The notes: generated from the sequence alone by a model not told the origin. DNA of 64,000 bases from Chitinophaga caseinilytica (GCF_038396765.1 NZ_CP150096.1:1223001-1287000), one strand, 5' to 3'. Shown: positions 1 through 7,948, counted from the first letter of the stretch. Program-made: numbers and translations.

Positions 1-6
1 CAAGAA

Positions 7-1686
7 TTAATTTTTAGTTTTTAGTATATCCCAATCAAGTTCAATTTGATACTTTTCAAGGATTGCTAAGAACTTTTTATCATTAAAAAATTCTTTATAT
101 AAGGAGTCTTCTTTAAGGATTCTTTGTAAGAATTCGCTTTTTAGACCAAATGAAAGTGCAAGGTCAAAATTTTTATAAAATTCTCTCTTATTTCCGGTAG
201 CTGCATGCAATTCGGCGAGCGTACAGGTAGCAGTGCTAAATTGTGGGTTTAAGTCAAGGGCTTTGTATACTGCGTCGAAACCTTCCTCAAATCGGCCTAA
301 CATACGTAAAATGTGAGCAAGAAAGTTCCATACCTCTGGGTTCTCAGGATCTAAAGAGATAGCCTCCTTGTAATGGTTTATAGCAGTTGTATAATTTTTT
401 AGTTTTGAATAAGTCGTACCCAACATCATGTGATTTAGAGCAGGCATATAGTCATTTCCAATATTTGCTTCCAGTAGAGAAATAATTTTATGTAATTGGC
501 CTTGCTTCTCCAATATAGCAGCTCGGTAGAAGATTATTTGATTATCATATTGAGATGAAATTTTTGAAGCATTATCAAACGATTCCAAAGATTTTTCGTA
601 TTGATTTAGTTGATAGTATGCTAGGCCAAGAAAAAAGTATGCATGATGATAGTTGGGATATAGTTTGACTGCATCCGCCAATAATCTTATCTTATCTACA
701 ACTTCAACAGAATTTAATGCTCTCTCAAATAGGATAACGGCATTTCTAAAGTTTCCTAATTCACCAATTTCATCGGCACCAAACATACCAGTGGTTAGCT
801 CTTCGAACAACTCCAGATAATCAGTAGTAATAGGAACATTCACTGTGCTAAAAGGATTATTACTTTTTGGATTTATCTTAAAGCTCTCTTGCATTTCCAG
901 ATCGGAATCTGAATGAATGACAAAAATTTTCTGCACCTTAAAATGATGAATTTCCTTTTTTAGCAGCAAATTATTCAAATTCCTTATCGCAGCGTTTTTA
1001 ATATTTGTCTCCATAGGCTTTTCCTTTGGGTCGGCGAAAAAGGGAATTCTTGAAAGAACAATATTGATCTTAGGTATTGAATTGTTGATGGTGTTTTTGG
1101 GAATAACTAAAGAGGAGAGAACTTGTCCAATGCCGTCTAAATTTTCTTTGTTATTAGCCGCCATTAATACAATTTCGTCCGCTAAAATTGACATGGTAAT
1201 ACCGGCGATATCAGTTATGCCGGTACGTGAGTCGATCAACAGAAAATCAGGAGCTATCTGATGTGCAATTTGAGCTTTAAGATTGTAAAAAAAATCTACA
1301 CCGAGACTATTCTTCTCATAAAATAATTTATTCCAATTTAATAATGCTAGTTTTTTCCAATAATCTTTCACAGAAGGATCTCCTGCGGAGATCAAAAAAA
1401 TTTTCTTACTAGGATCTTGTTGTATTCCAATCTCTATTGTGAAATCAATAATGTTTTCTGGAACCTTATGATGATTTGAAAATTCATAGATATAGTCAAC
1501 AATACCAGGCTTAATATCTTTAGAGCTGATGTAATCCCCAAATTTTATGTGTAAGCCTGGGGCTTCAAGATCGAAATCTAGCATACATACTTTCTTGCCA
1601 AATTCAGCAAGTTTAGTCGCAATGTTTGCTAAAGCGAGTGAGCGGCCTACTCCACCCTTATATGAGTAAAATGTTATTGTCTTCAT
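7..1686 (-). CDS. ParA/MinD-like P-loop ATPase fused to C-terminal TPR repeats
   Basis: The 559-residue protein begins with a deviant Walker A motif, YKGGVGRS (residues 9-16): the ParA/MinD signature lysine K10 is present, but the usual GKT is GRS. A Walker B-like FLLIDSRTGITD follows near residue 150. From about residue 330 to 500 the sequence is tetratricopeptide-like (repeated A-Y..LG..Y..L..Y..A and L.P...W patterns). ParA proteins use ATP-dependent dimerisation to position DNA or proteins; this KGGVGR variant with TPRs is not a classical plasmid partition protein and has no parB beside it. It lies 6 bp downstream of higA on the same strand and is very AT-rich, so it looks like island cargo co-transcribed with the toxin-antitoxin pair. 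A role in conflict or element maintenance is inference. Confidence 0.8.
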   Translation of the reverse strand: MKTITFYSYKGGVGRSLALANIATKLAEFGKKVCMLDFDLEAPGLHIKFGDYISSKDIKPGIVDYIYEFSNHHKVPENIIDFTIEIGIQQDPSKKIFLISAGDPSVKDYWKKLALLNWNKLFYEKNSLGVDFFYNLKAQIAHQIAPDFLLIDSRTGITDIAGITMSILADEIVLMAANNKENLDGIGQVLSSLVIPKNTINNSIPKINIVLSRIPFFADPKEKPMETNIKNAAIRNLNNLLLKKEIHHFKVQKIFVIHSDSDLEMQESFKINPKSNNPFSTVNVPITTDYLELFEELTTGMFGADEIGELGNFRNAVILFERALNSVEVVDKIRLLADAVKLYPNYHHAYFFLGLAYYQLNQYEKSLESFDNASKISSQYDNQIIFYRAAILEKQGQLHKIISLLEANIGNDYMPALNHMMLGTTYSKLKNYTTAINHYKEAISLDPENPEVWNFLAHILRMLGRFEEGFDAVYKALDLNPQFSTATCTLAELHAATGNKREFYKNFDLALSFGLKSEFLQRILKEDSLYKEFFNDKKFLAILEKYQIELDWDILKTKN

Positions 1687-1692
1687 TTTAAA

Positions 1693-2205
1693 TTAGCATA
1701 TGGGTATAAGCATACCACATTCTTTTACATGCTGCTTAAAACCATGAGTAATGGCAGTATCCACAAACCGGAATTGGGTTGATAACTGACGATATCTTAA
1801 AGCGATGGTTTTTCTCCCGATGTGTGCATCAGTAATCAATTCATACGGTGTATTGAGAACCTCTTGATCTATCTTAAGCAGCTCCGAAAATGCACGGATC
1901 ATTCTCTTGGACATGCTTCTTTTTTTATTAAGCACCTCTGATACAACTCCACTGCTTCCGATTAATGGCACGAGATCCTTTTGTTTGAGGCCCATATACT
2001 CCATTTTCAATAAGATAATATCTATTGGATGGCCTTTTACAATAGGAGCATGTTCTTCTTCGTATAATTGGATCAATTTTGAAATAAGCTCGAACTGAGC
2101 GATCAAGTTTTCATTCTCCTCAAAATCTTCCTTGTCGCCAATGACTTCAAGTGCGTTAATTGCCTCATTGTATTCTTTCTCGGTTTTTATCAGTTTCGGG
2201 TTCAT
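1693..2205 (-). CDS. higA: HigA-family antitoxin (HTH) with extra C-terminal segment
   Basis: Antitoxin and autorepressor partner of the HigB-like toxin encoded just upstream. Residues about 1-125 match Bacteroidota HigA proteins: an acidic helical N-terminus (EKEYNEAINALEVI), an IDIILLKMEYMGLKQKDL helix, then the HTH core GSSGVVSEVLNKKRSMSKRMIRAF. Relatives normally stop soon after the segment equivalent to VLNTPYEL; here about 45 further basic and aromatic residues follow (from ITDAHIGRKT to MLIPIC). The ATG at 2205 is chosen over the upstream TTG at 2211. The start lies 6 bp after the higB stop, giving the toxin-first order typical of higBA. The tail may be a lineage extension or the result of a mutated stop. 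Confidence 0.85.
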   Translation of the reverse strand: MNPKLIKTEKEYNEAINALEVIGDKEDFEENENLIAQFELISKLIQLYEEEHAPIVKGHPIDIILLKMEYMGLKQKDLVPLIGSSGVVSEVLNKKRSMSKRMIRAFSELLKIDQEVLNTPYELITDAHIGRKTIALRYRQLSTQFRFVDTAITHGFKQHVKECGMLIPIC

Positions 2206-2211
2206 AGCCAA

Positions 2212-2568
2212 TTATTTAAACATTTCAACTTCGTATTGTTTGTTCAAGTCGCACAGTTTATCATATTCTGCGTGTGTGCCAATCCATTTGATATAAATTC
2301 TAGCTTGCTTGAGCTTGACATGAAACTGATACTTAAGGATTACACGCAAGTGGTTTCCTTTTATATCAATTACAGCTCGATTACAAGCAGTATTTTTCCA
2401 TGTCGGAAGTATGTCAACAGCCTTTGCTCCAAACGTTTCCACTATATCTTGCGGCTTTTCCCAACTCGCTGTGCGGACGATGTCGTGCCAAGCCCAGAGA
2501 GCGTTACCTGAATTCGGATTATTGCTTATATAATCATTTATTGATTTTGTTTTGATGATGTGCACCAT
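2212..2568 (-). CDS. higB: HigB-family mRNA interferase toxin
   Basis: Small 118-residue toxin of the HigB_toxin family, related to RelE-type ribosome-dependent mRNA interferases. Landmarks are the N-terminal SINDYISNNP, the central LWAWHDIVRTASWEKPQDI, and the C-terminal IYIKWIGTHAEYDKL, corresponding to the family signature RFVGTHAEYD. The ATG at 2568 is chosen because homologues begin with a short M-x-I-I segment; the longer frame to 2595 would need TTG. It is followed 6 bp later by higA, so toxin and antitoxin form an operon. The 187 bp upstream (2569-2755) are AT-rich and presumably hold the HigA-repressed promoter, though I see no clear operator. Confidence 0.88.
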   Translation of the reverse strand: MVHIIKTKSINDYISNNPNSGNALWAWHDIVRTASWEKPQDIVETFGAKAVDILPTWKNTACNRAVIDIKGNHLRVILKYQFHVKLKQARIYIKWIGTHAEYDKLCDLNKQYEVEMFK

Positions 2569-2755
2569 AAATAATTGTTTCAATCCGAATGGCAAGGGAT
2601 TATGCGCTCATATTTACAAAAGTAGCAAAAACTCTCAAATAGAGAGATTTTACTTTTAAGTTTAACAATTGCTATAAAATATTAATATTTGTTAACATTG
2701 ATTCACCAATTAACAATATGGAAACTAACCACTTAGGATCGAAATTCTAGTCTGT

Positions 2756-3985
2756 TTAATATTGTTTTTCTAATTTAACTCTCAACGCCTGCATATTATT
2801 ACTAATCTTCCGCTGGGTCACCTTTGCATAAATCTGCGTTGTCCTAATACTCCGATGCCCCAATAGTTGGCTCACCGTCTCAATCGGCACATCATGCTCC
2901 AAAGTCACCGTAGTCGCAAACGTATGCCGGGCCGTGTGGGTAGTCAAATGCTTGTCGATATTGCATAAGACCGCGATTTCCTTTAAGTAAGCATTATACC
3001 GTTGGTTACTGTTCACCGGGAGTAGCCGCCCCGTCTCCTGGCAATATGGATGGTTTTTATACCGGGAGATTATTTCCATCGGGATCGGGAGCAACGGCAC
3101 CCGCTCAGGGTTATCCGTCTTGATACGGTTCTTAATTATCCACTTCTCCCCATCGATCCCCGTGGTCACATCGTTCTGCATGAGATTGTAAACGTCCTGA
3201 TAGGCGTAGCCGGTGAAGCAACAAAAGATATACACGTCTCGGACTTCCCGCAGCCGGTCGATGTGCATTTCAGTGTTATAGATCCTCATCACCTCGTCCA
3301 TTGTCAGCCGCTCTCGGTCTGGCTCTTCGTAGGGGCATTTAAACCCGGAGAAGGGTGAGCTGGCCAGCCACCCCTGTTCCACTGCGATCTTGACAACTTG
3401 CTTCAATAGCTTGAGGTATTTCGTCGCCGTGTTCCCCGTCATCTCCTGATGCGTCGTCAGGAAATGCTCGAAATCCCCCGCGAAAGCAAGCCTCAGCTCC
3501 GATAATGGCTTATCTGATACTTTGTACTGGTGCTTCATGAAAGCGATCACCTTATTCTTCCCGACGCTCAACCGTTTCAGGGAGCCGACGGATTTCTTCC
3601 CCACGGCCACCTTTTCCGAAAACCGCCGGATGTGGAAGTCGTAGGCTTCCAGCAACGTCTTGTCCTTCTCCCGGACGCCGAGGTAAGCATTTTTAAGACT
3701 TTCCGCCGTCACCCGCTGCCCCAGTGCCAACAAGTGACTGAAATGGCGGAGGAGATCGGCTTTCATGAGGGTCAATTGCTGGTTCAGCGCCTTCGCGTCG
3801 GGAGAAGTCCCCCGGACACACTGGCCCACCTGGTTCCACTGCGATTCCGCTACCTGCCGGTTGGTGGAAATCTCCGCCCGCTTCATGTCCAGGGTTAACC
3901 GTAAATAAATAGTGGGGCACCCGTCTTTCATACGGCTTCGGTTCAGCCAAAAAAGGATGGAGAAGGTTTGATGATCTTGTCGCAT
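2756..3985 (-). CDS. Tyrosine recombinase / integrase of a genomic island
   Basis: A 409-residue Bacteroidota-type phage integrase: N-terminal arm-binding domain (residues 1-90), SAM-like core-binding domain (about 105-215), and catalytic domain (about 225-400). Catalytic elements visible are a K in IIKNRIKT (about 285-290), H350-x-x-R353 in THTARHTF, H377 in LLGHRS, and nucleophile Y386 in TTQIYAKV. The position of the first catalytic Arg is Ala261 (FTGYAY), a substitution pattern also known for the CTnDOT integrase, which lacks this Arg. The gene sits 265 bp from tRNA-Met, reading away from it, so the tRNA is the probable attachment gene. Its base composition is more host-like than the 2.7 kb beyond it. 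Confidence 0.92.
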   Translation of the reverse strand: MRQDHQTFSILFWLNRSRMKDGCPTIYLRLTLDMKRAEISTNRQVAESQWNQVGQCVRGTSPDAKALNQQLTLMKADLLRHFSHLLALGQRVTAESLKNAYLGVREKDKTLLEAYDFHIRRFSEKVAVGKKSVGSLKRLSVGKNKVIAFMKHQYKVSDKPLSELRLAFAGDFEHFLTTHQEMTGNTATKYLKLLKQVVKIAVEQGWLASSPFSGFKCPYEEPDRERLTMDEVMRIYNTEMHIDRLREVRDVYIFCCFTGYAYQDVYNLMQNDVTTGIDGEKWIIKNRIKTDNPERVPLLPIPMEIISRYKNHPYCQETGRLLPVNSNQRYNAYLKEIAVLCNIDKHLTTHTARHTFATTVTLEHDVPIETVSQLLGHRSIRTTQIYAKVTQRKISNNMQALRVKLEKQY

Positions 3986-4085
3986 ACATCACGGTTTTTT
4001 GTTTACCAATTTTGATATTACTTCACCGTTCTTGACAGTAGGGCGAAACTGGTAAAACTCAAGCCGGAACAGCGTTTGACCGCTG

Positions 4086-4124
4086 ATCGGTTAACAAATG
4101 TACGTCGCGGATCTGCTAACCGAT
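4086..4124. repeat. Inverted repeat upstream of the integrase gene
   Basis: ATCGGTTA at 4086-4093 is repeated inverted as TAACCGAT at 4117-4124, with a 23-nt spacer. A second element, the perfect 14-bp palindrome AATTTGTACAAATT, lies at 4158-4171. Both are between the integrase start and the tRNA 3' side, where recombinase arm sites or regulator operators would be expected. No protein can be assigned from sequence alone. Confidence 0.45.
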
Positions 4125-4175
4125 TTGCTCACCGAATGATTTGAACATCTTTGTGAAAATTTGTACAAATTATTT

Positions 4176-4213
4176 GTAAAAAACCCGCGCAAACACAAGG
4201 CTTACGCGGGTTT
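4176..4213 (-). terminator. Rho-independent terminator of tRNA-Met
   Basis: Read on the minus strand, AAACCCGCG and CGCGGGTTT form a 9-bp stem (4205-4213 with 4181-4189) followed by a run of Ts. It begins 38 bp after the tRNA 3' end. Confidence 0.75.
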
Positions 4214-4250
4214 CAGCAAATTTGCCCAAGTAGTCTGGGCTTTTAGGAGG

Positions 4251-4324
4251 TGGTCCCACCAGGGCTTGAACCTGGGACCCCCTGATTATGAGTCAGATGC
4301 TCTAACCAACTGAGCTATAGGACC
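4251..4324 (-). tRNA. tRNA-Met (anticodon CAT)
   Basis: Read on the minus strand, the 7-bp acceptor stem GGTCCTA pairs with TGGGACC (one G-T pair). A D-arm with GCTCAGTTGGTTAGAGC, a CTGA/TCAG anticodon stem around loop CTCATAA (anticodon CAT), and a T-arm with GGTTCAAGCC follow. The CCA end is not fully encoded. CAT could also mean tRNA-Ile2 with lysidine or initiator tRNA; the A-T seventh acceptor pair and overall form fit an elongator tRNA. The adjacent integrase suggests its 3' end served as attB. Confidence 0.93.
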
Positions 4325-4454
4325 GGTCCTTGTTTCAGGACAAAAATGTATAACAAACTTTATTGGGTGCCCCGTTTTCAGGGGATGGCAAAAGTAAATA
4401 TTTTTTCCGCATTCCGTCACAAATTTTTGACGTGTCGCGTACATTTGTCACGCC

Positions 4455-5078
4455 ATGCAAGGAATCAGACACATCATTTTCGACCTCGGGGGCGTGATCC
4501 TCAACATCGATATCAGCCTCACCGCCCGCGCTTTCGAATCGCTCGGGCTCGACAATTTCGGGAAGCATTACTCCCAGGCGCACGTCAGCACCCTGTTCAA
4601 CGATCTCGAGACCGGGCGCGTTTCCGAGCAGGAGTTCGTAGACAAAATGAAGAGCGTGCTGCCGGAAGGCACTACCGACCAGCAGGTGATCGACGCCTGG
4701 AACGCATTGTTGCTGGATTACCCCGTGGCGCGGCTGCAGTTGCTGCAGCAGTTGCGGAACCACTACGACCTTTTCCTGCTGAGCAATACCAACGCGATCC
4801 ATATGAAAGCGTTCAACAAAATTCTGGAAAGGGAACGCGGTATTCCGTCGCTGGCCGCGTTTTTCGATAAAACGTATTATTCTCACCTCATGGGCTGCCG
4901 CAAGCCGGAGCCGGAAGCCTGGCAGATGGTGCTGGACGAAAACGGCCTTAAGCCCGAGCATACCCTGTTCATAGACGACACGCTGCCCAACGTGGAAGCC
5001 GCGCGGGCACTGGGTATCCAGTCGGTACACCTGCAATCGCCCGGCACCGTGCTGGATATCTTCAAGCCGAAAAAGTAA
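4455..5078 (+). CDS. HAD-superfamily hydrolase (subclass IA phosphatase, YihX-like)
   Basis: A 207-residue haloacid dehalogenase-type phosphatase. Motif I is IIFDLGGVILNID near residue 8 (nucleophile Asp), motif II is LLSNTNA (about 108-114), the motif III Lys lies in GCRKPEPEAW, and motif IV is TLFIDDTLPNVEAA. The helical cap between motifs I and II (about 20-90) and the length match YihX/EpoX-like sugar-phosphate or nucleotide phosphatases. The substrate cannot be read from sequence. It is transcribed alone, starting 130 bp from the tRNA on the opposite strand and converging with the DUF4834 gene, whose stop lies 3 bp beyond. Confidence 0.88.
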   Translation: MQGIRHIIFDLGGVILNIDISLTARAFESLGLDNFGKHYSQAHVSTLFNDLETGRVSEQEFVDKMKSVLPEGTTDQQVIDAWNALLLDYPVARLQLLQQLRNHYDLFLLSNTNAIHMKAFNKILERERGIPSLAAFFDKTYYSHLMGCRKPEPEAWQMVLDENGLKPEHTLFIDDTLPNVEAARALGIQSVHLQSPGTVLDIFKPKK

Positions 5079-5081
5079 GGA

Positions 5082-5354
5082 TTATTTGATTTCCTCGAAG
5101 TCGATGTAATCGCCATCGTCGCGCTTGCGCACGGGTTCCTGTGCCTGGGGAGGTACCTGCGGCCCGGCCTGCTGCTGTTGTTGTTGCTGGCGTTGCTGTT
5201 GCTCGAACTGCTGGCGCATGGCGTCCTGCATGTCGCGCATCTGGCGGCGCACCTGCTTGGTGCCACGGTAAACCGGAACGATGAATTCGAAAATCAGTTT
5301 ATATAAGAACCATATCGCGAGGATATAGAAAAGTAATCTTAATAGCGATCCCAT
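5082..5354 (-). CDS. DUF4834-family small membrane protein
   Basis: A 90-residue protein with one N-terminal transmembrane helix (LLRLLFYILAIWFLYKLIFEFI, about residues 4-25), a basic juxtamembrane stretch (VYRGTKQVRRQMRDM), a glutamine run at about 49-62, and an acidic terminus ending DGDYIDFEEIK. This order matches DUF4834, a Bacteroidota family of unknown function. The charged tail should be cytoplasmic by the positive-inside rule. It is last in a minus-strand series with the TM2 and DUF2752 genes. Confidence 0.8.
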   Translation of the reverse strand: MGSLLRLLFYILAIWFLYKLIFEFIVPVYRGTKQVRRQMRDMQDAMRQQFEQQQRQQQQQQQAGPQVPPQAQEPVRKRDDGDYIDFEEIK

Positions 5355-5404
5355 CCCGCAAAGATAGCAGATACCCCCTTTTTTTACCCGGTTTTAAGAT
5401 TTTT

Positions 5405-5770
5405 TTAACGATCCGTCCAGGTCCTGCTGAGCATGGCCGCTACTTCCAGACTAACTTGTTTGTTATATTCCCAGGTGAGCTTGCGGTAATTCACGGCGTC
5501 GATGATGGTGCCGATGAGGCAGAACCCGAAAGTTACGACGAACAGGATGCCGAGGAGGATCTGGTCGAGCAGGAAACGGTGGATGCCGTTGGGGCCGATG
5601 AGCCCGACGAGGCAGGTCAAAAGGATGGTTTGCGGGTCTTTTCGGCGGGATTGATACAGGAACAGGAATTTTTTCCGCGTTTCGGGGTCGAATTTTTTGG
5701 TCAGCTCTTCGAGCCAGATCATTTCTTCCTGGTCGATGCCGGGAAGGGAAGCGTAATAAAAGTTATCCAT
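5405..5770 (-). CDS. TM2-domain membrane protein
   Basis: A 121-residue protein with a soluble acidic N-terminus (residues 1-47) and a TM2 domain: TILLTCLVGLIGPNGIHRFLLDQ forms helix one with the conserved G-x-H-R-F turn, and ILLGILFVVTFGFCLIGTIIDAV forms helix two with the conserved D. TM2 proteins are small inner-membrane proteins of mostly unknown function. It overlaps the start of the DUF2752 gene's 3' end by 8 bp, so the two are translationally linked, and DUF2752-TM2 pairing is common in Bacteroidota. Confidence 0.88.
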   Translation of the reverse strand: MDNFYYASLPGIDQEEMIWLEELTKKFDPETRKKFLFLYQSRRKDPQTILLTCLVGLIGPNGIHRFLLDQILLGILFVVTFGFCLIGTIIDAVNYRKLTWEYNKQVSLEVAAMLSRTWTDR

Positions 5771-6047
5771 GTCGGAAAGAATGAATTTGCGATTTGGTCA
5801 ATTGTCCGATCCGCCAGAGCAGCACCGCCAGTACGGGGGCGCCGAGCTTGTGGGCATTCCAGCTTTCCTGCCAATGGGCGTGGAAAAGGTGGGAAATGGA
5901 ATGGCCGAGTCCGCAACCGGGGCATTTCCCGAGCCCGATCCATCGCCAGACGCAGAGGCTGGGAAGGTCCGCATGCGGGTCCATGCACGCGAGTAAAACG
6001 AGGCCGGCCGTCCAGGCCACCAGTTCTGGCTGAATGCGGAGAATCAT
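5763..6047 (-). CDS. DUF2752-family membrane protein
   Basis: A 94-residue protein with the DUF2752 hallmark CPGCGLGHSISHLF (about residues 43-56) between two hydrophobic segments (LVAWTAGLVLLACM and KLGAPVLAVLLWRIGQL). The Cys-Pro-x-Cys-Gly motif is the invariant feature of the family; its function is not established. It is first in the minus-strand trio and overlaps the TM2 gene by 8 bp. Confidence 0.85.
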   Translation of the reverse strand: MILRIQPELVAWTAGLVLLACMDPHADLPSLCVWRWIGLGKCPGCGLGHSISHLFHAHWQESWNAHKLGAPVLAVLLWRIGQLTKSQIHSFRHG

Positions 6048-6137
6048 GCGGATGGGAAGTTACGGCAAATGAAGCGGACTACCAATTACAAACTTTAATC
6101 ATATGTCTGGTATTGGGTTTGCGTGAAAGAAATAGTT

Positions 6138-6165
6138 TTTGAAATGAAAATAAATGCTAATTTTG
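6138..6165 (+). promoter_or_regulatory. Bacteroidota-type promoter for rimP-nusA-infB
   Basis: TAATTTTG at 6158-6165 matches the TAnnTTTG -7 consensus. TTTG at 6138-6141, 16 bp upstream, is a slightly close -33 element. Transcription would start near 6171, giving an approximately 50-nt leader. Confidence 0.6.
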
Positions 6166-6186
6166 TAACGGAATAAAGATTCAAAT

Positions 6187-6211
6187 GAAGGGGACGATGG
6201 GAGTCCCCTTC
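6187..6211 (+). promoter_or_regulatory. Leader hairpin just before rimP
   Basis: GAAGGGGAC (6187-6195) pairs perfectly with GTCCCCTTC (6203-6211) around a 7-nt loop, followed by TTCTATTTT and the rimP ATG at 6223. It lies inside the predicted leader and could act as an attenuator or mask the start region. Confidence 0.5.
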
Positions 6212-6222
6212 TTCTATTTTGT

Positions 6223-6687
6223 ATGGCAAACGAACAAGTTACGGCGCGGATACAGGAAATGCTGGACGCGCTGCTGGCCGACAGGCCGGAATATTTCGTG
6301 GTGGATATCAGGATCAAGCCTACCAATAATGTGAAGGTTTACGTGGATGCTGACAGCGGCGCGTCGATCGACAAGCTGGTGTCGCTGAACCGGCAATTGT
6401 ACCCTCAGCTGGAAGCGGCCGGTCTTTTCCCCGACAATGATTTTTCGCTGGAAGTGTCTTCACCGGGGCTCGATGAGCCTTTGAAGACGCATCGGCAATT
6501 TGTGAAGAACGTGGGCCGGAAGGTGGAGGTGACTTTGCTGGACGGGACCGTTAAAGAAGGAAAGCTCACGGCGGCAACCGAAGAAGCGCTGACCCTCGAG
6601 GAAACGGTAGGGAAAAAGAAAGAAATCATAGTATCTAACATCAATTTAAACGAAATCAAGCACACAAAGGTGTGCATCGTGTTTTAA
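6223..6687 (+). CDS. rimP: Ribosome maturation factor RimP
   Basis: A 154-residue cytoplasmic protein needed for 30S subunit maturation. The N-terminal alpha/beta domain carries VVDIRIKPTNNVKVYVDADSG and SLNRQLYPQLE; the family signature FSLEVSSPGLDEPL lies at about 82-95; an SH3-like C-terminal domain (GRKVEVTLLDGTVKEGKLTAATEEALTL) follows. It opens the conserved rimP-nusA-infB operon, 13 bp before nusA. Confidence 0.96.
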   Translation: MANEQVTARIQEMLDALLADRPEYFVVDIRIKPTNNVKVYVDADSGASIDKLVSLNRQLYPQLEAAGLFPDNDFSLEVSSPGLDEPLKTHRQFVKNVGRKVEVTLLDGTVKEGKLTAATEEALTLEETVGKKKEIIVSNINLNEIKHTKVCIVF

Positions 6688-6700
6688 AATAATATATAAC

Positions 6701-7948
6701 ATGGCTAGTATTAACCTGATTGAGTCATTCACCGAGTTTAAGGAGGCCGAGAATATCGACCGGCCAACGCTGATGAAAGTGTTGGAGGACGTGTTTAAGA
6801 CCCTGTTGCGCAAGAAGTATGGCTCAGATGAGAACTTTGACGTGATCGTAAATACTGAGAAAGGTGACCTGGAAATCCTCCGCCGCCGCACCATCGTGGA
6901 AGATGGTACCGTAGAAGACGAGAACGCGCAGGTTGCTTATTCCGAAGCCATTTTGATCGAGCCGGATTACCAGGTAGGTGAGGATTTGTATGAGGAAGTG
7001 GAAATACTGGACTTCGGGCGGCGCGCCATCCTGGCAGCGAAGCAAACGCTGACCGCCCGCATCGGCGACCTGAAAAAGAACATCCTTGTAAAGAAATATG
7101 GTGACCGTGTGGGTGAGATCGTGACCGGGGAAGTTTACCAGGTGTGGAAAAAAGAAGTTTTATTATTGGATGATGAAGGGAATGAACTAATATTGCCTAA
7201 ATCCGAACAGATACCGACGGATTATTTCAAGAAAGGTGAGAACGTGAGAGCGGTCGTGAAGAAAGTGGAACTGAAGAATAACTCCCCGCTGATCATCCTT
7301 TCCAGAACGCATCCCTCCTTCCTGGCCAAACTCCTCGAAATTGAGGTTCCGGAAATTTTCGACGGCCTTATCGTGATCAAAAAGATCGTGCGCGAGCCCG
7401 GCGAAAGAGCCAAAGTTGCCGTGGAATCCTATGACGACCGTATCGACCCCGTAGGTGCCTGCGTGGGTATGAAAGGAAGCCGGATTCACGGCATCGTTCG
7501 TGAACTCCGCAACGAGAACATTGACATCATCAATTACACCGCCAATATCCAGCTCCTGATCCAGCGTGCCCTCACGCCCGCCCGCATCAGCCGGATGGAA
7601 GTGGATAATGAAAATAAGTACGCCTCCGTTTACCTTAAACCCGACCAGGTATCACTGGCCATCGGTAAAAAAGGCGTCAACATTAAACTGGCCTGCGAAT
7701 TGACCGGATATGAAATCGACGTATTCCGCGACGAAGAACAGGAACAGACAGAATTTGACATCGACCTGGAAGAATTCTCCGACGAGATCGAACCCTGGAT
7801 CATCGACGAGCTGAAACGCATCGGTTGCGACACCGCCCGCAGCGTGCTCGACCTGACCGCCGAAGAGCTGGTTCGCCGCTCAGACCTCGAGGAGGAAACC
7901 GTAACGGAAGTGAGAAGGATCCTCCAGGAAGAATTTGAAAAAGAATAA
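6701..7948 (+). CDS. nusA: Transcription termination/antitermination factor NusA
   Basis: A 415-residue RNA polymerase-associated factor controlling pausing, termination and antitermination. It shows the NusA N-terminal domain (about 1-130), an S1 domain (GEIVTGEVYQVWKKEVLLLDDEGNELILPKSEQ, about 135-200), KH1 (REPGERAKVAVESYDDRIDPVGACVGMKGSRI, about 228-260) and KH2 (YLKPDQVSLAIGKKGVNIKLACELTGYEID). A short acidic C-terminal part contains one helix-hairpin-helix-like segment (RIGCDTARSVLDLTAEELV). It lacks the long repeats of the E. coli protein, as is usual in this phylum. Confidence 0.97.
   Translation: MASINLIESFTEFKEAENIDRPTLMKVLEDVFKTLLRKKYGSDENFDVIVNTEKGDLEILRRRTIVEDGTVEDENAQVAYSEAILIEPDYQVGEDLYEEVEILDFGRRAILAAKQTLTARIGDLKKNILVKKYGDRVGEIVTGEVYQVWKKEVLLLDDEGNELILPKSEQIPTDYFKKGENVRAVVKKVELKNNSPLIILSRTHPSFLAKLLEIEVPEIFDGLIVIKKIVREPGERAKVAVESYDDRIDPVGACVGMKGSRIHGIVRELRNENIDIINYTANIQLLIQRALTPARISRMEVDNENKYASVYLKPDQVSLAIGKKGVNIKLACELTGYEIDVFRDEEQEQTEFDIDLEEFSDEIEPWIIDELKRIGCDTARSVLDLTAEELVRRSDLEEETVTEVRRILQEEFEKE

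Noticed and set aside
1..2755. Second copy of the tRNA 3' end marking the island's far border
   Set aside because: No copy of the tRNA 3' sequence was seen in this AT-rich stretch; the far border must be outside the window.
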